Assembly: GCA_043820985.1 (NCBI GenBank)
Contig: JBDRDH010000127.1
Location: 10,714-74,713 of the forward strand
Length of the DNA: 64,000 nucleotides
Reading direction: 5' to 3'
DNA from: JAAYXS01 sp043820985
Lineage (GTDB): Bacteria; Planctomycetota; Phycisphaerae; UBA1845; Fen-1342
Shown: positions 26,169 through 34,610 of the stretch, one piece after another
How positions within the stretch are numbered: position 1 is the first letter of the stretch
Layout of the letters: each line of letters begins with the position of its first letter
The notes under the pieces: generated by a model
Seen by the model: the letters and a program-made list of their open reading frames with translations, nothing else
The model's database searches: none
What the model was told of the DNA's origin: nothing
Position numbers and translations under genes: made by a program

Positions 26169-28090
26169 GCACTCTCAACCGCCGGCGAGCGGTACAATGC
26201 CACGTATAGCGGGCAGCGCTCGATCAGCTCGGCGTGGGTGCCGACGGCGATGATCTGGCCGTTGTCCATTACGACCAGGCGGTCGGCCATTTCCATGACG
26301 GTATGGCGGTGGGCGATCAGGAAGGTTGTTTTGCCCTGGCGGAGTTTGTTGAGCGCCGCGTGGATTTTGCGCTCGCTCTCGGCGTCGATCTCGCTGGTGG
26401 CTTCGTCGAAGATCAGGATCGAGGCCGGCTTGAGCATCGCGCGAGCGATCGCGATGCGTTGCCGCTGACCGCCGGAGATGCTGCTGCCAAACTCGCCCAG
26501 CGGGGTGTCGTATTGCCGTGGCCACTGCTCGATGAACTCGGCCGCGAAGGCCTGTTGAGCCGCCGACCGTACCTCCTCGGGCGTGGCGTCCAGCTTGCCG
26601 TAGGCGATGTTCTCGGTGACCGTGCGGGCGAAAATCACCGGCCGCTGGCTGACGATGGCGATCTGCTCGCGCAGGTTCTTGAGGCTCAACTCAGCGACGT
26701 TGACGCCGTCGATCAGCGTCTGGCCGGCCTGCGGCGTCAGCAAGCGTGGCAGCATCTTGACCAGCGTGGACTTACCGCTGCCGTTCGGCCCGACAATTGC
26801 CAGACATTCGCCGGGACGCACTTCGAGCGACACATGATTCAGCGCCGCCGGTTCCTGCTCGGGCGTGTAGCGGTAGGTGAGGGCATCGAAGGTAACGGCG
26901 CGTGGGCCGTCGCCGGGCAGCGTACGGGCGTTGGGCGGGGAGTGCTCTTCGGGTGTGTCGAGAAAGTCGAACACGCGTGTCGCCGCCGCCCCGGAGCGCT
27001 GCACCATGTTGTAGACGTTGGCGATCTTGCGCACCGGGTCGAGCATGGCGGCCAGCAGGCCAACCATCGTGATGAAGTGGGCCGATTCGATTTCGCCACG
27101 GAACGTCCGCCCAGCCAGCCAGACAACACCGGCCGACGTAGCGATCACACCAACGACCTCGATCATGGGCGACGCCACGGCCTCGATCCAGGCCAGGCGG
27201 AGCTGGTGCTTGAACATGCGGCGTTCGAGCTGCCACATGCGTTTACGTTCGTGACCTTCGCGGGCGTAGCCCTTGACGGTATCGATGCCCTGGAGCGATT
27301 CCTCCAGGCTACCGAGCATCAGGCCGTAGCCCTGGAGCAGGCGAATGGTGGCCTTGCGAATCTTGCGACCGAAGTACCACAACACGCCGACGGCTATCGG
27401 CGCGATGGCGATCACCACCAGCGTCAGCCGTACATCCAGCACCAACGCCACCGCCAGTACACAGATAGCCTTGAGCGGCTCGCGTGCGACCTTGCCGAAG
27501 AGTGTCACGATGCCGAGGAAAACCTCGCGCACGTCGGACATGAACTGGCTGACGCGGTTGGAAACGTCGCCGCTGAGTTCGGTCATCGGGACGCGCAGGG
27601 CCTTGCGGTACATGTGCCGGCGCAGGTCCATGACCATGCGGTTGGACGCGTAGAGCACCAGGTACTGCGACAGACAGCGGAGGATATTGCCGAGCAGGTT
27701 CAGACCGATCAGCGTGCCGATCAGAATCATCAACGTCTGCATGCGCTCCGGGGGCGAGTTGCCGGAGGGGAACAACCCCGCGAACCGGCGAAGTAGAGGG
27801 GCATACCAACCTTGTCCCTCGTCAGCGGCTTCGAGCATCGCGCTGTTGAGGCTGTCTTCGCTGACGATGACCTTCAACACAGGCAGCATGCCGCCCAGCG
27901 TGCCGGCGTAGGTCAACGCCACCCCCAGGCCGAGCACGATGCCCAGCGTCATCGCCCGGCGATGCGGGTAGACCAGGCTGAGCATCCGCCAGAACGCCCG
28001 CCGCGCCTGCTGCTTGGATGGTTTCGCCTCGCGTTGGGCCAACAGGCCGTTGGCGGTGGGGGTTGAGTTGTCTAAGGTGTTGCTGCTCAT
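26165..28090 (-). CDS. ABC exporter, fused permease and ATPase (MsbA-like)
   Basis: Half-transporter of 641 aa that would act as a homodimer in the inner membrane. The N-terminal six-helix ABC transmembrane domain (about 40-340) is followed by a complete nucleotide-binding domain. Its motifs are Walker A GPNGSGKSTL, Q-loop region IVSQRPVIFARTV, signature SGGQRQRIAIARAML, Walker B SILIFDEATSEID and H-loop IAHRHTV. The layout resembles lipid exporters such as MsbA, but the cargo cannot be read from sequence. There is a 30-residue polar N-terminal extension. It is the first gene of a two-gene operon with the zinc-ribbon protein. Confidence 0.92.
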   Translation of the reverse strand: MSSNTLDNSTPTANGLLAQREAKPSKQQARRAFWRMLSLVYPHRRAMTLGIVLGLGVALTYAGTLGGMLPVLKVIVSEDSLNSAMLEAADEGQGWYAPLLRRFAGLFPSGNSPPERMQTLMILIGTLIGLNLLGNILRCLSQYLVLYASNRMVMDLRRHMYRKALRVPMTELSGDVSNRVSQFMSDVREVFLGIVTLFGKVAREPLKAICVLAVALVLDVRLTLVVIAIAPIAVGVLWYFGRKIRKATIRLLQGYGLMLGSLEESLQGIDTVKGYAREGHERKRMWQLERRMFKHQLRLAWIEAVASPMIEVVGVIATSAGVVWLAGRTFRGEIESAHFITMVGLLAAMLDPVRKIANVYNMVQRSGAAATRVFDFLDTPEEHSPPNARTLPGDGPRAVTFDALTYRYTPEQEPAALNHVSLEVRPGECLAIVGPNGSGKSTLVKMLPRLLTPQAGQTLIDGVNVAELSLKNLREQIAIVSQRPVIFARTVTENIAYGKLDATPEEVRSAAQQAFAAEFIEQWPRQYDTPLGEFGSSISGGQRQRIAIARAMLKPASILIFDEATSEIDAESERKIHAALNKLRQGKTTFLIAHRHTVMEMADRLVVMDNGQIIAVGTHAELIERCPLYVALYRSPAVESA

Positions 28091-28500
28091 ACACTTATGG
28101 TTCTTGTGTCATGACCGTTCCCTGAGACACGCATCATTCGGATATCACGTATCGTGACGCATGATCTCTTGACACGGGAGGCCAGACCGCCTTCAGCCAC
28201 CCGCCACTCCGGTCGGCCGCTCACGATAGCCGTTTGCTCAGCCAGACGCAAACCTGCTGGGGCTGTCACTTTGGCACGGAACATCGGTCAGTGTGGCGGG
28301 TCAGGGGGCCTGCGGGTCTGGGGCGGATATGCCGTAATTATTGCCTTTGGTTACAGTTATGAGCGAATGTGGTGAACGTCCGCTTTGGCATTGCAATTGC
28401 TTATACCAGTCAGACAGGCAGCGACGGTGCGTCGGCTGCGTGGGGCTACGTCAGGCCATGCCTAAATGGCAGTCAGCGAATAGATGAAGGAGAAGTTTGC
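28091..28500. other. Divergent intergenic region upstream of groEL1
   Basis: 410 bp between the ABC exporter and groEL1. There is no CIRCE inverted repeat (TTAGCACTC-N9-GAGTGCTAA) and no convincing sigma-32-type promoter. A TTTGGCACG resembles a sigma-54 -24 box but lacks a correctly spaced GC. The AGGAG at 28487-28491 serves groEL1. Confidence 0.5.
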
Positions 28501-30171
28501 ATGGCGGTAAAGCAACTGGCATTCGAACAGGAAGCCCAGGACGCCATTTTAGCCGGTGTCGAGAAACTGGCGTCCGCGGTCCGGAGCACATTTGGTCCGC
28601 GTGGGCGGAACGCGGTCCTGGACAAAGGTTGGGGCGCCCCGACGGTGACCAAAGATGGTGTGACCGTCGCCGAAGAGATCGAGCTCAGCAACAAGTATGA
28701 GAACATGGGCGCGCAGCTTGTGAAAGAAGCCGCCAGTAAAACCAGCGAAGTGGCTGGCGATGGAACCACGACCGCCACGGTGCTGGCCGAGGCCATCTAC
28801 CGCGAGGGTCTCAAGGCCGTTGTCGCCGGTCATGATTCCAACAGCATTAACCGCGGGATCGAGGCGGCGGTGCGGGCCGTGGTTGCCCAGCTTAAGGAAC
28901 TGGCCCGACCGGTGAAACTGGCCACCGATAAAGCGGATGACATCATCAACATTGCCTCCATCTCGGCGAACAACGATCGCACCATCGGCGAGATCATCGC
29001 GGACTGCTTTGCGAAGGTCGGCAAGGATGGCGTGATCACGGTCGAGGAGGGCAAGAGTCTCGACACGAATGTGGATGTCGTCGAGGGCATGCAATTCGAT
29101 CGCGGCTACCTGAGCCCGCACTTCGTCACCAACGCCGACGACATGGAATGTGTGCTCAACAAGGCCTTCGTGCTGGTGTTCGAGGACAAGATTTCCAGCG
29201 TCACCAAACTTGTGCCGCTTTTGGAGAAGGTGGCCCAGGCCAAGCGCCCGCTGCTGATCGTCGCCGAGGACGTCGAAGGCGAAGCTCTCGCGACGCTGGT
29301 AGTTAATAAGCTGCGTGGCATTCTGGAAGTGGCGGCGGTTAAAGCCCCGGGCTATGGCGATCGCCGCAAGGCCATGCTGGAAGACCTCGCGATCCTGACC
29401 GGCGGCAAGCCGATCTTCAAGGATCTGGGTATCGAACTGGATAACGTCACGATTTCCGATCTGGGTCAGGTCAAGCGTATCCGGATTGACTCCGACAACA
29501 CCACGATCATCGAGGGGGCTGGCAACAGTGGTGACATCAAGGGCCGCATCGAAATGATTCGCCGGGAAATCGAGGGGACCACCAGCGACTATGACCGCGA
29601 GAAGCTGCAAGAACGGCTGGCCAAGCTGGCCGGTGGCGTGGCACAGATCAATGTCGGCGCGGCGTCCGAAACCGAGATGAAAGAGAAGAAAGCCCGCGTC
29701 GAGGACGCCTTGCACGCCACCCGCGCCGCGATCGAGGAAGGTATCGTACCCGGCGGTGGCGTGGCACTGGTGCGTGCCCTGAGCGCCTTGGACAACCTGC
29801 GAATCAAGGGCCAGTCGGAAAAGGTCGGCGTGCAAATCGTGCGGAAAGCGCTAACCGCTCCGGCCAAACAGATCGCCAGTAATGCCGGCTACGAAGGCGC
29901 TGTCGTGCTGAAGAAGATTGAAGAGAAGGAACGGGCCTTCGGTTTTAATGCCGCCACTGGCGAATTTGGCGACCTGTTCCGCATGGGCATCATCGATCCG
30001 ACCAAGGTGGTTCGTTCGGCCCTGGAGAACGCCGCCAGCGTAGCCCGCATCCTGCTGTCAACCGCTTGTCTCGTCGCCGAGAAGCCCAAGGAAAAAGGTA
30101 AAGGTGGCCATGTCGGCATGCCAGACATGGACGATATGGATGGCATGGGTGGTATGGGTGGCATGATGTAG
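28501..30171 (+). CDS. groEL: Chaperonin GroEL, copy 1 (GGM-tailed)
   Basis: 60-kDa chaperonin subunit, 556 aa, forming a double ring for ATP-driven folding. Family motifs: TFGPRGRNAVLDKGWGAPTV, the ATP-site GDGTTTATVLAEAIY, VVEGMQFDRGYLSPHFVTN and AAIEEGIVPGGGVAL. The C-terminus is the classical Gly-Met tail (DGMGGMGGMM) found inside folding-active GroELs. ATG 28501 after AGGAG is used; the open frame from 28369 has no family match. It precedes groES instead of following it, the reverse of the usual groESL order. Confidence 0.97.
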   Translation: MAVKQLAFEQEAQDAILAGVEKLASAVRSTFGPRGRNAVLDKGWGAPTVTKDGVTVAEEIELSNKYENMGAQLVKEAASKTSEVAGDGTTTATVLAEAIYREGLKAVVAGHDSNSINRGIEAAVRAVVAQLKELARPVKLATDKADDIINIASISANNDRTIGEIIADCFAKVGKDGVITVEEGKSLDTNVDVVEGMQFDRGYLSPHFVTNADDMECVLNKAFVLVFEDKISSVTKLVPLLEKVAQAKRPLLIVAEDVEGEALATLVVNKLRGILEVAAVKAPGYGDRRKAMLEDLAILTGGKPIFKDLGIELDNVTISDLGQVKRIRIDSDNTTIIEGAGNSGDIKGRIEMIRREIEGTTSDYDREKLQERLAKLAGGVAQINVGAASETEMKEKKARVEDALHATRAAIEEGIVPGGGVALVRALSALDNLRIKGQSEKVGVQIVRKALTAPAKQIASNAGYEGAVVLKKIEEKERAFGFNAATGEFGDLFRMGIIDPTKVVRSALENAASVARILLSTACLVAEKPKEKGKGGHVGMPDMDDMDGMGGMGGMM

Positions 30172-30292
30172 TGCCGCGAGTTGAGTAGCGAATTCAGAAT
30201 GTCGAATTAGGAAAACATCGAATTAATCCGTCCCCCGCCTGTTGCTGAGCGGGTTGCCGGCGGTTTTCAAAAGAGAGCGAGGAAATAGAAAT

Positions 30293-30607
30293 ATGGCCAC
30301 TGCTACTGCTAAGAAGTTGAAGATTCGTCCGTTGGATGATCGGGTTGTTGTTGAACCGTTCGAGGCCGAGGAGCGCACGCGCGGCGGGATCGTGTTGCCG
30401 GACAGTGCCCGCGAAAAGCCGCTGATCGGAAAGGTTATCGCCGCCGGTCCCGGCAAGCTGCTGGAAAAAAGCGGCGAGCGCGGCCAGATGTCGGTGAAGG
30501 TCGGCGACCGGGTGATCTACGGCAAGTACAGCGGAACCGAGGTTGAGGTCCAGAGCGATAGCTATGTGATCTTGCGCGAGAGTGACATCCTGGCCATTCA
30601 GGACTAA
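30293..30607 (+). CDS. groES: Co-chaperonin GroES
   Basis: 104-aa lid of the chaperonin. Motifs: KIRPLDDRVVVEPFEAEERT, the mobile loop RTRGGIVLPDSAREKP, GKVIAAGPGK and GDRVIYGKYSGTEVEV. It starts at ATG 30293 (MATATAKKLKIRPL) with GAGGAAA upstream; the in-frame upstream start at 30242 is unlikely. It lies between two groEL copies, so it may serve both. There is a 121-bp gap before it and a 91-bp gap after it. Confidence 0.97.
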   Translation: MATATAKKLKIRPLDDRVVVEPFEAEERTRGGIVLPDSAREKPLIGKVIAAGPGKLLEKSGERGQMSVKVGDRVIYGKYSGTEVEVQSDSYVILRESDILAIQD

Positions 30608-30610
30608 GGA

Positions 30611-30690
30611 GAATGGCGAAGGGCGAATAGCAAATAGCGAAAGCCAGTAAACGACGCTATCCCGCACTCTTCGCAATTCGCTATTTCAAG
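30611..30690. repeat. Low-complexity GCGAATAG spacer with inverted repeat between groES and groEL2
   Basis: Repeated GCGAA/GCGAATAG/AATAGCGA motifs, with AAATAGCGAA (30632-30641) and its perfect complement TTCGCTATTT (30677-30686) 35 bases apart. The groEL1-groES spacer (30179-30226) carries related AGCGAATTC/TCGAATT words. Confidence 0.6.
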
Positions 30691-30698
30691 GAGCAAAC

Positions 30699-32315
30699 AT
30701 GCCTGCCAAACAACTAATCTACGCCGATCGTGCTCGCAGCGAGATGCTGGCCGGGGTGCGCAAACTGGCCAGGACGGTCAAATCCACGCTGGGCCCGGTT
30801 GGCCATAACGTTTTGCTGCAAAAGTCCTGGGGCGCGCCGCGCATCACCAAGGACGGCGTAACCGTCAGCAAGGAAATCGAGCTGGCCGAGCCCTTCCAGA
30901 ACATGGGTGCCAAGCTGGTTAACGAAGTGGCCAGCAAGACATCCGACGTGGCTGGTGATGGCACTACCACGGCGACGGTTCTGGCCGAGGCCATCTTCGC
31001 CGAGGGCCTAAAGAATATTACCGCCGGGGCGCATCCGATGGCGGTGAAGCGCGGTATCGACGCTGCGGTCGAGATCGTGGTCAAGAGTATCAAGAGCCAG
31101 TCGAGCGAGACCCGCGGCAAGGACGACATCGCCAAGGTCGCGGCCATCAGCGCCAACGGCGACATGGAAGTCGGTAAGATGCTGGCGGCGGCCTTCGAGA
31201 AGGTCGGCAAGGACGGCGTGATCGAGATCGAGGAGGGCAAGAGCCTCGAAACGACCTGGGAGCACGTCGAGGGCATGCAGTTCGACAAGGGCTACATCTC
31301 GCCCTACTTCATCACGAATCCCACGGCCATGGAGACCGTGCTTGACGATCCGCAGATCATGATCTACGAGAAGAAGATCTCATCGCTGCGCGATCTGCTG
31401 CCGGTGCTCGAGAAAGTCGCCAACGTTGGCAAGCCGCTGCTGATCATCGCCGAGGACGTCGAGGGCGAGGCCCTGGCGGCCCTGGTGGTCAACCGGTTGC
31501 GGGGCGTGCTGAATGTCTGCGCGGTCAAGGCGCCCGGTTTTGGCGATCGGCGCAAGGCCCTGCTGGGTGATATCGCCGCGCTGACCGGGGGCGTGTTCAT
31601 CAGTGAGGATCAGGGCCTGAAGCTCGAAGGTATTGAACTTGACATGATGGGCCGCGCGAAACGGATTGTGATCACCAAGGATAATACGACTATCGTGCAG
31701 GGCGGCGGCAAGAAGAAGGACATCGAGGCCCGCATCGAACAGATTCGCAAGCAGATCGACAAGACCACCAGCGATTACGATCGCGAGAAGCTCCAGGAAC
31801 GGCTGGCCAAGCTGACCGGCGGCGTGGCCGTGGTGTGCGTTGGCGGCGCTACCGAGATCGAAGTCAAGGAACGCAAAGACCTGGTGGAAGACGCTTTTCA
31901 CGCCACGAAGGCGGCCGCCGAAGAGGGTATCATCCCCGGTGGCGGCGTGGCTTACCTGCGGGCCATCAAGATGGTACAAAACGCCGGCCGCAAGATTGAA
32001 GGCGACGAGGCCATCGGCTACCAGATTGTGGCCCGGGCCCTGGAGGAACCAGCTCGACAGATCGCCGAGAACGCTGGCGTTGATGGCGGCGTTGTAATCA
32101 ATGAGATTCTGTCCCAGAGCGGCAACATCGGCTACGACGCTGGTCGGGGCGTGTATGTCGACATGCTCGAGGCTGGTATTATTGATCCGGCCAAGGTGGC
32201 GCGCGTGGCCTTACAGAACGCCGCCAGTGTGGCCAGCCTGATGTTGACGACTGACGTACTCTGTACGGAGTACAAGGAAGACGAGCATAAGGACATCGAC
32301 GGCGCCACCCACTAG
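30699..32315 (+). CDS. groEL: Chaperonin GroEL, copy 2 (no GGM tail)
   Basis: Second 60-kDa chaperonin, 538 aa, with all ATPase motifs: GDGTTTATVLAEAIFAEGLK, HVEGMQFDKGYISPYFIT, AAAEEGIIPGGGVAYL. It ends EYKEDEHKDIDGATH, lacking the Gly-Met tail of copy 1, which suggests different cavity properties or clients. The divergence between the copies is spread along the length, so this is an old paralogue pair. ATG 30699 has AAGGAG upstream. It is followed by a hairpin at 32342. Confidence 0.97.
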   Translation: MPAKQLIYADRARSEMLAGVRKLARTVKSTLGPVGHNVLLQKSWGAPRITKDGVTVSKEIELAEPFQNMGAKLVNEVASKTSDVAGDGTTTATVLAEAIFAEGLKNITAGAHPMAVKRGIDAAVEIVVKSIKSQSSETRGKDDIAKVAAISANGDMEVGKMLAAAFEKVGKDGVIEIEEGKSLETTWEHVEGMQFDKGYISPYFITNPTAMETVLDDPQIMIYEKKISSLRDLLPVLEKVANVGKPLLIIAEDVEGEALAALVVNRLRGVLNVCAVKAPGFGDRRKALLGDIAALTGGVFISEDQGLKLEGIELDMMGRAKRIVITKDNTTIVQGGGKKKDIEARIEQIRKQIDKTTSDYDREKLQERLAKLTGGVAVVCVGGATEIEVKERKDLVEDAFHATKAAAEEGIIPGGGVAYLRAIKMVQNAGRKIEGDEAIGYQIVARALEEPARQIAENAGVDGGVVINEILSQSGNIGYDAGRGVYVDMLEAGIIDPAKVARVALQNAASVASLMLTTDVLCTEYKEDEHKDIDGATH

Positions 32316-32341
32316 CGCCACTTGATGTATAGAATACGGTG

Positions 32342-32373
32342 TGGCACGGACAGGCAGGCGCCTGACCGTGCCA
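32342..32373 (+). terminator. Hairpin after groEL2
   Basis: TGGCACGG-A-CAGGC-AGGC-GCCTG-A-CCGTGCCA: an 8-bp plus 5-bp stem with one A/A mismatch, 27 bp after the groEL2 stop. There is no T-run, so it is termination-like or mRNA-stabilising. Confidence 0.5.
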
Positions 32374-32466
32374 TCCGCTCGTATAGTTCTTTGATTCAGG
32401 AGCGCGGTATAAACGCTCCCGGGAATCGAGTGGATCGTTCGCGGTATTGATTGAACAGGACGCGGC

Positions 32467-33609
32467 GTGGCCCAGAAGAAAGACTACTACGAAGTCCTCG
32501 GTGTCCGGAAGAACTCCGCGCCCGAGGAGATCAAACGGGCATATCGCCAGGCCGCGCATAAGTACCACCCGGACAAAAGTAAGGAGCCTGATGCCGAGTC
32601 GCGTTTCAAGGCAGCTTCCGAGGCCTACGAGGTTTTATCGGATCCCGAGAAGCGCTCGCGCTACGACCAATACGGCCATGCCGGACTGAACGGAGTTGGC
32701 ATGCACGACTTCTCCGGGATGGGCGTCGAGGACATCTTCAGCATCTTTGGTGACCTGTTCGGTGGGGCTTTCGGAGGCATGGGCCGGGCGCGCGGGCGGG
32801 CCGAACACGGTATCGATATCCAGACGGTTGTCGAAATCGATCTGAAGGATGTGGCTACCGGCGTCGAGAAAACCCTGCGCTTCGAACGAGCGGATTTCTG
32901 TGAGCGGTGTGGCGGCCAGGGCGCCGAGCCGGGCACTCAGCGGCGCACCTGCGATACCTGCGGTGGTTATGGCCAGGTTGAACGTCAGACTTCGATGGGT
33001 TTTTTCACGACCCGTACAGTTACCGATTGCCCAACCTGTCATGGACGGGGGGACACGGTTGAGAAACCCTGCACGGCTTGCCAGGGCAGCGGTCGGGCGA
33101 TGCGCGAACGGGTACTGAACGTCAAGGTGCCGCCGGGCATTCATAACGGTCAGAGTGTACGCGTGCGTGGCGAGGGCGAGCCCGGCCGGGTTGGTAGCGT
33201 GCGGGGTGATCTGCGCTGCGAGGTGCGTGTGCGACCGCACGAGTTCCTGCAACGCGACGGCGACCACCTGCTGTGCGTCCTGCCGGTCAGCTTTACCCAG
33301 GCCGCCTTGGGAACGCAAGTCGAGGTGCCCACGTTGACCGGCACGGCCTCCTTACGCATCCCACCCGGCACGCAGCACGGCAAGGTATTTCAATTGCATG
33401 GCAAGGGATTGCCCAACCTGCGCAGTGGCCAGAGCGGGCATGAGATCGTGCAGGTCGTGATTGAAATCCCCAAGAGGATCAGCCGCGAGCAGAAAGATCT
33501 GCTACGGCGCTTCGCGGCCACCGAGGACCAGAATGTCTTACCGGAATCCAAGGGTTTCTTTGAGCGGGTCAAGGAATACCTGACCGGACAGTCGAACGGC
33601 GCCGATTGA
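32467..33609 (+). CDS. dnaJ: Chaperone DnaJ (Hsp40)
   Basis: Co-chaperone that stimulates DnaK. The 380-aa protein has a J-domain (about 1-75: YYEVLGVRKNSAPEEIKRAY, AHKYHPDKS with HPD) and a Gly/Phe region. Four zinc-finger repeats follow: CERCGGQG, CDTCGGYG, CPTCHGRG, CTACQGSG. The C-terminal substrate-binding domain contains IRVPPGI/VRVRGEGEPG-type motifs. The start is GTG 32467 with AGGA upstream. It precedes grpE; dnaK itself is not in the window. Confidence 0.96.
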   Translation: MAQKKDYYEVLGVRKNSAPEEIKRAYRQAAHKYHPDKSKEPDAESRFKAASEAYEVLSDPEKRSRYDQYGHAGLNGVGMHDFSGMGVEDIFSIFGDLFGGAFGGMGRARGRAEHGIDIQTVVEIDLKDVATGVEKTLRFERADFCERCGGQGAEPGTQRRTCDTCGGYGQVERQTSMGFFTTRTVTDCPTCHGRGDTVEKPCTACQGSGRAMRERVLNVKVPPGIHNGQSVRVRGEGEPGRVGSVRGDLRCEVRVRPHEFLQRDGDHLLCVLPVSFTQAALGTQVEVPTLTGTASLRIPPGTQHGKVFQLHGKGLPNLRSGQSGHEIVQVVIEIPKRISREQKDLLRRFAATEDQNVLPESKGFFERVKEYLTGQSNGAD

Positions 33610-33657
33610 GTGAGCGCCACGTTGGTTTCGATGAGTCAGTGAGAGCATGGCACGGCG

Positions 33658-34266
33658 ATGGACGACGTAAAATCAAAAGAACAGCCGGATCAGGATGATC
33701 GCGAACCACGGGTCACGGCCGAAGCTGAAGACGAAGCTCAGGGTGTGACCGAGCCGCCCGACGAGCTGGAGACGTTGCGGTGTGAAGTCGAGGACCTGCG
33801 CGAGCAGAAACTGCGTTTGCTGGCTGAACAACGCAATCAGCAGCAGCGGGCCGCGCGTGAATTGGCCGAAGCCGTCAAATACGCCGAAGCTGACTTCGCC
33901 CGCGAGTTGCTGGTAGTGCTGGATGACCTGGTGCGCACACGAGAATCGGTGCAGGCTGGCAGTGATGCCACGGCGATAGCCGATGGCGTGCGCATTGTAT
34001 ACGAGCATTTTCTGAAGGTGCTCAAGGGGCGCCATATTGAACCGATCGAGGCACTGGGACAGCCCTTCGATCCGGGCTTGCATGAGGCCATGCTGCAACA
34101 GCCCAGCGCGGAGCACCCCGCCGGTACCGTGATCGAGGAACATGCTAGTGGCTACCGGATGCACGAGCGCGTGCTGCGGCACAGTCGTGTCATCGTATCT
34201 GGTAACCCGACCGCGCCGGATCAGGCGGAGCGGGATGAAACCGACGAGGCCACCGACGAGGAGTAA
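33658..34266 (+). CDS. grpE: Nucleotide exchange factor GrpE
   Basis: DnaK nucleotide exchange factor, 202 aa. It has a long acidic and coiled-coil N-terminus (DELETLRCEVEDLREQKLRL, LAEQRNQQQRAARELAEAVK) followed by the GrpE core: ADFARELLVVLDDLVRTRES, PFDPGLHEAMLQQPS, HPAGTVIEEHASGYRMHERV. Both tails are Asp/Glu-rich. It follows dnaJ by 48 bp and ends 2 bp before the zinc-ribbon gene. Confidence 0.94.
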   Translation: MDDVKSKEQPDQDDREPRVTAEAEDEAQGVTEPPDELETLRCEVEDLREQKLRLLAEQRNQQQRAARELAEAVKYAEADFARELLVVLDDLVRTRESVQAGSDATAIADGVRIVYEHFLKVLKGRHIEPIEALGQPFDPGLHEAMLQQPSAEHPAGTVIEEHASGYRMHERVLRHSRVIVSGNPTAPDQAERDETDEATDEE

Positions 34267-34268
34267 CA

Positions 34269-34610
34269 ATGCCGACCTATGAATATCGTTGTGAGGCCTG
34301 CGGACACGAGTTTGAGCAATTCCAGTCGATCACGGCGCGCCCGCTCAAGAAATGTCCGGAGTGCACGCAGCGCAAACTGCATCGCCTGATTGGTAGTGGT
34401 GGCGGTATCATCTTCAAAGGCTCGGGCTTCTACCAAACCGACTATCGTAGTGCGGCATACAAGAAATCCGCGGAAGCGGATAAGAGCAGCTCCACTTCTT
34501 CAGAAACCAAAGACAAGCCGGAAGCATCCACATCCAGTACTGCCGCCCAAAGTGGCGCGGCGGAGAAAAAGAAGGAAAAAGGTGCCGCCAAGACAGAGCA
34601 GATAGCTTGA
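34269..34610 (+). CDS. FmdB-type zinc ribbon protein
   Basis: 113 aa. The N-terminal FmdB/putative regulatory zinc ribbon is clear: MPTYEYRCEACGHEFEQFQS then KKCPEC, with four Cys. It is followed by LHRLIGSGGGIIFKGSGFYQ, a conserved feature of the family. The C-terminal half is Lys/Ser/Ala-rich and disordered. Function is unproven; the family often sits next to grpE and dnaJ in planctomycete-like genomes. It overlaps the ABC ATPase start by 4 bp when that starts at TTG 34607. Confidence 0.85.
   Translation: MPTYEYRCEACGHEFEQFQSITARPLKKCPECTQRKLHRLIGSGGGIIFKGSGFYQTDYRSAAYKKSAEADKSSSTSSETKDKPEASTSSTAAQSGAAEKKKEKGAAKTEQIA

Noticed and set aside
26234..27796. 520-aa open frame antisense to the ABC exporter
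   Set aside because: Opposite a complete ABC transporter with all motifs; composition is mirror-image coding bias.
28268..28286. TTTGGCACG upstream of groEL1, resembling a sigma-54 -24 box
   Set aside because: The bases 10 positions after GG are CG, not GC, so spacing fails.
28091..28500. Possible CIRCE operator at groEL1
   Set aside because: No TTAGCACTC-N9-GAGTGCTAA palindrome, even allowing two mismatches by eye.
28549..29835. 428-aa open frame antisense to groEL1
   Set aside because: Shadow of a highly conserved gene with biased codons; no ribosome-binding site or recognisable motif.
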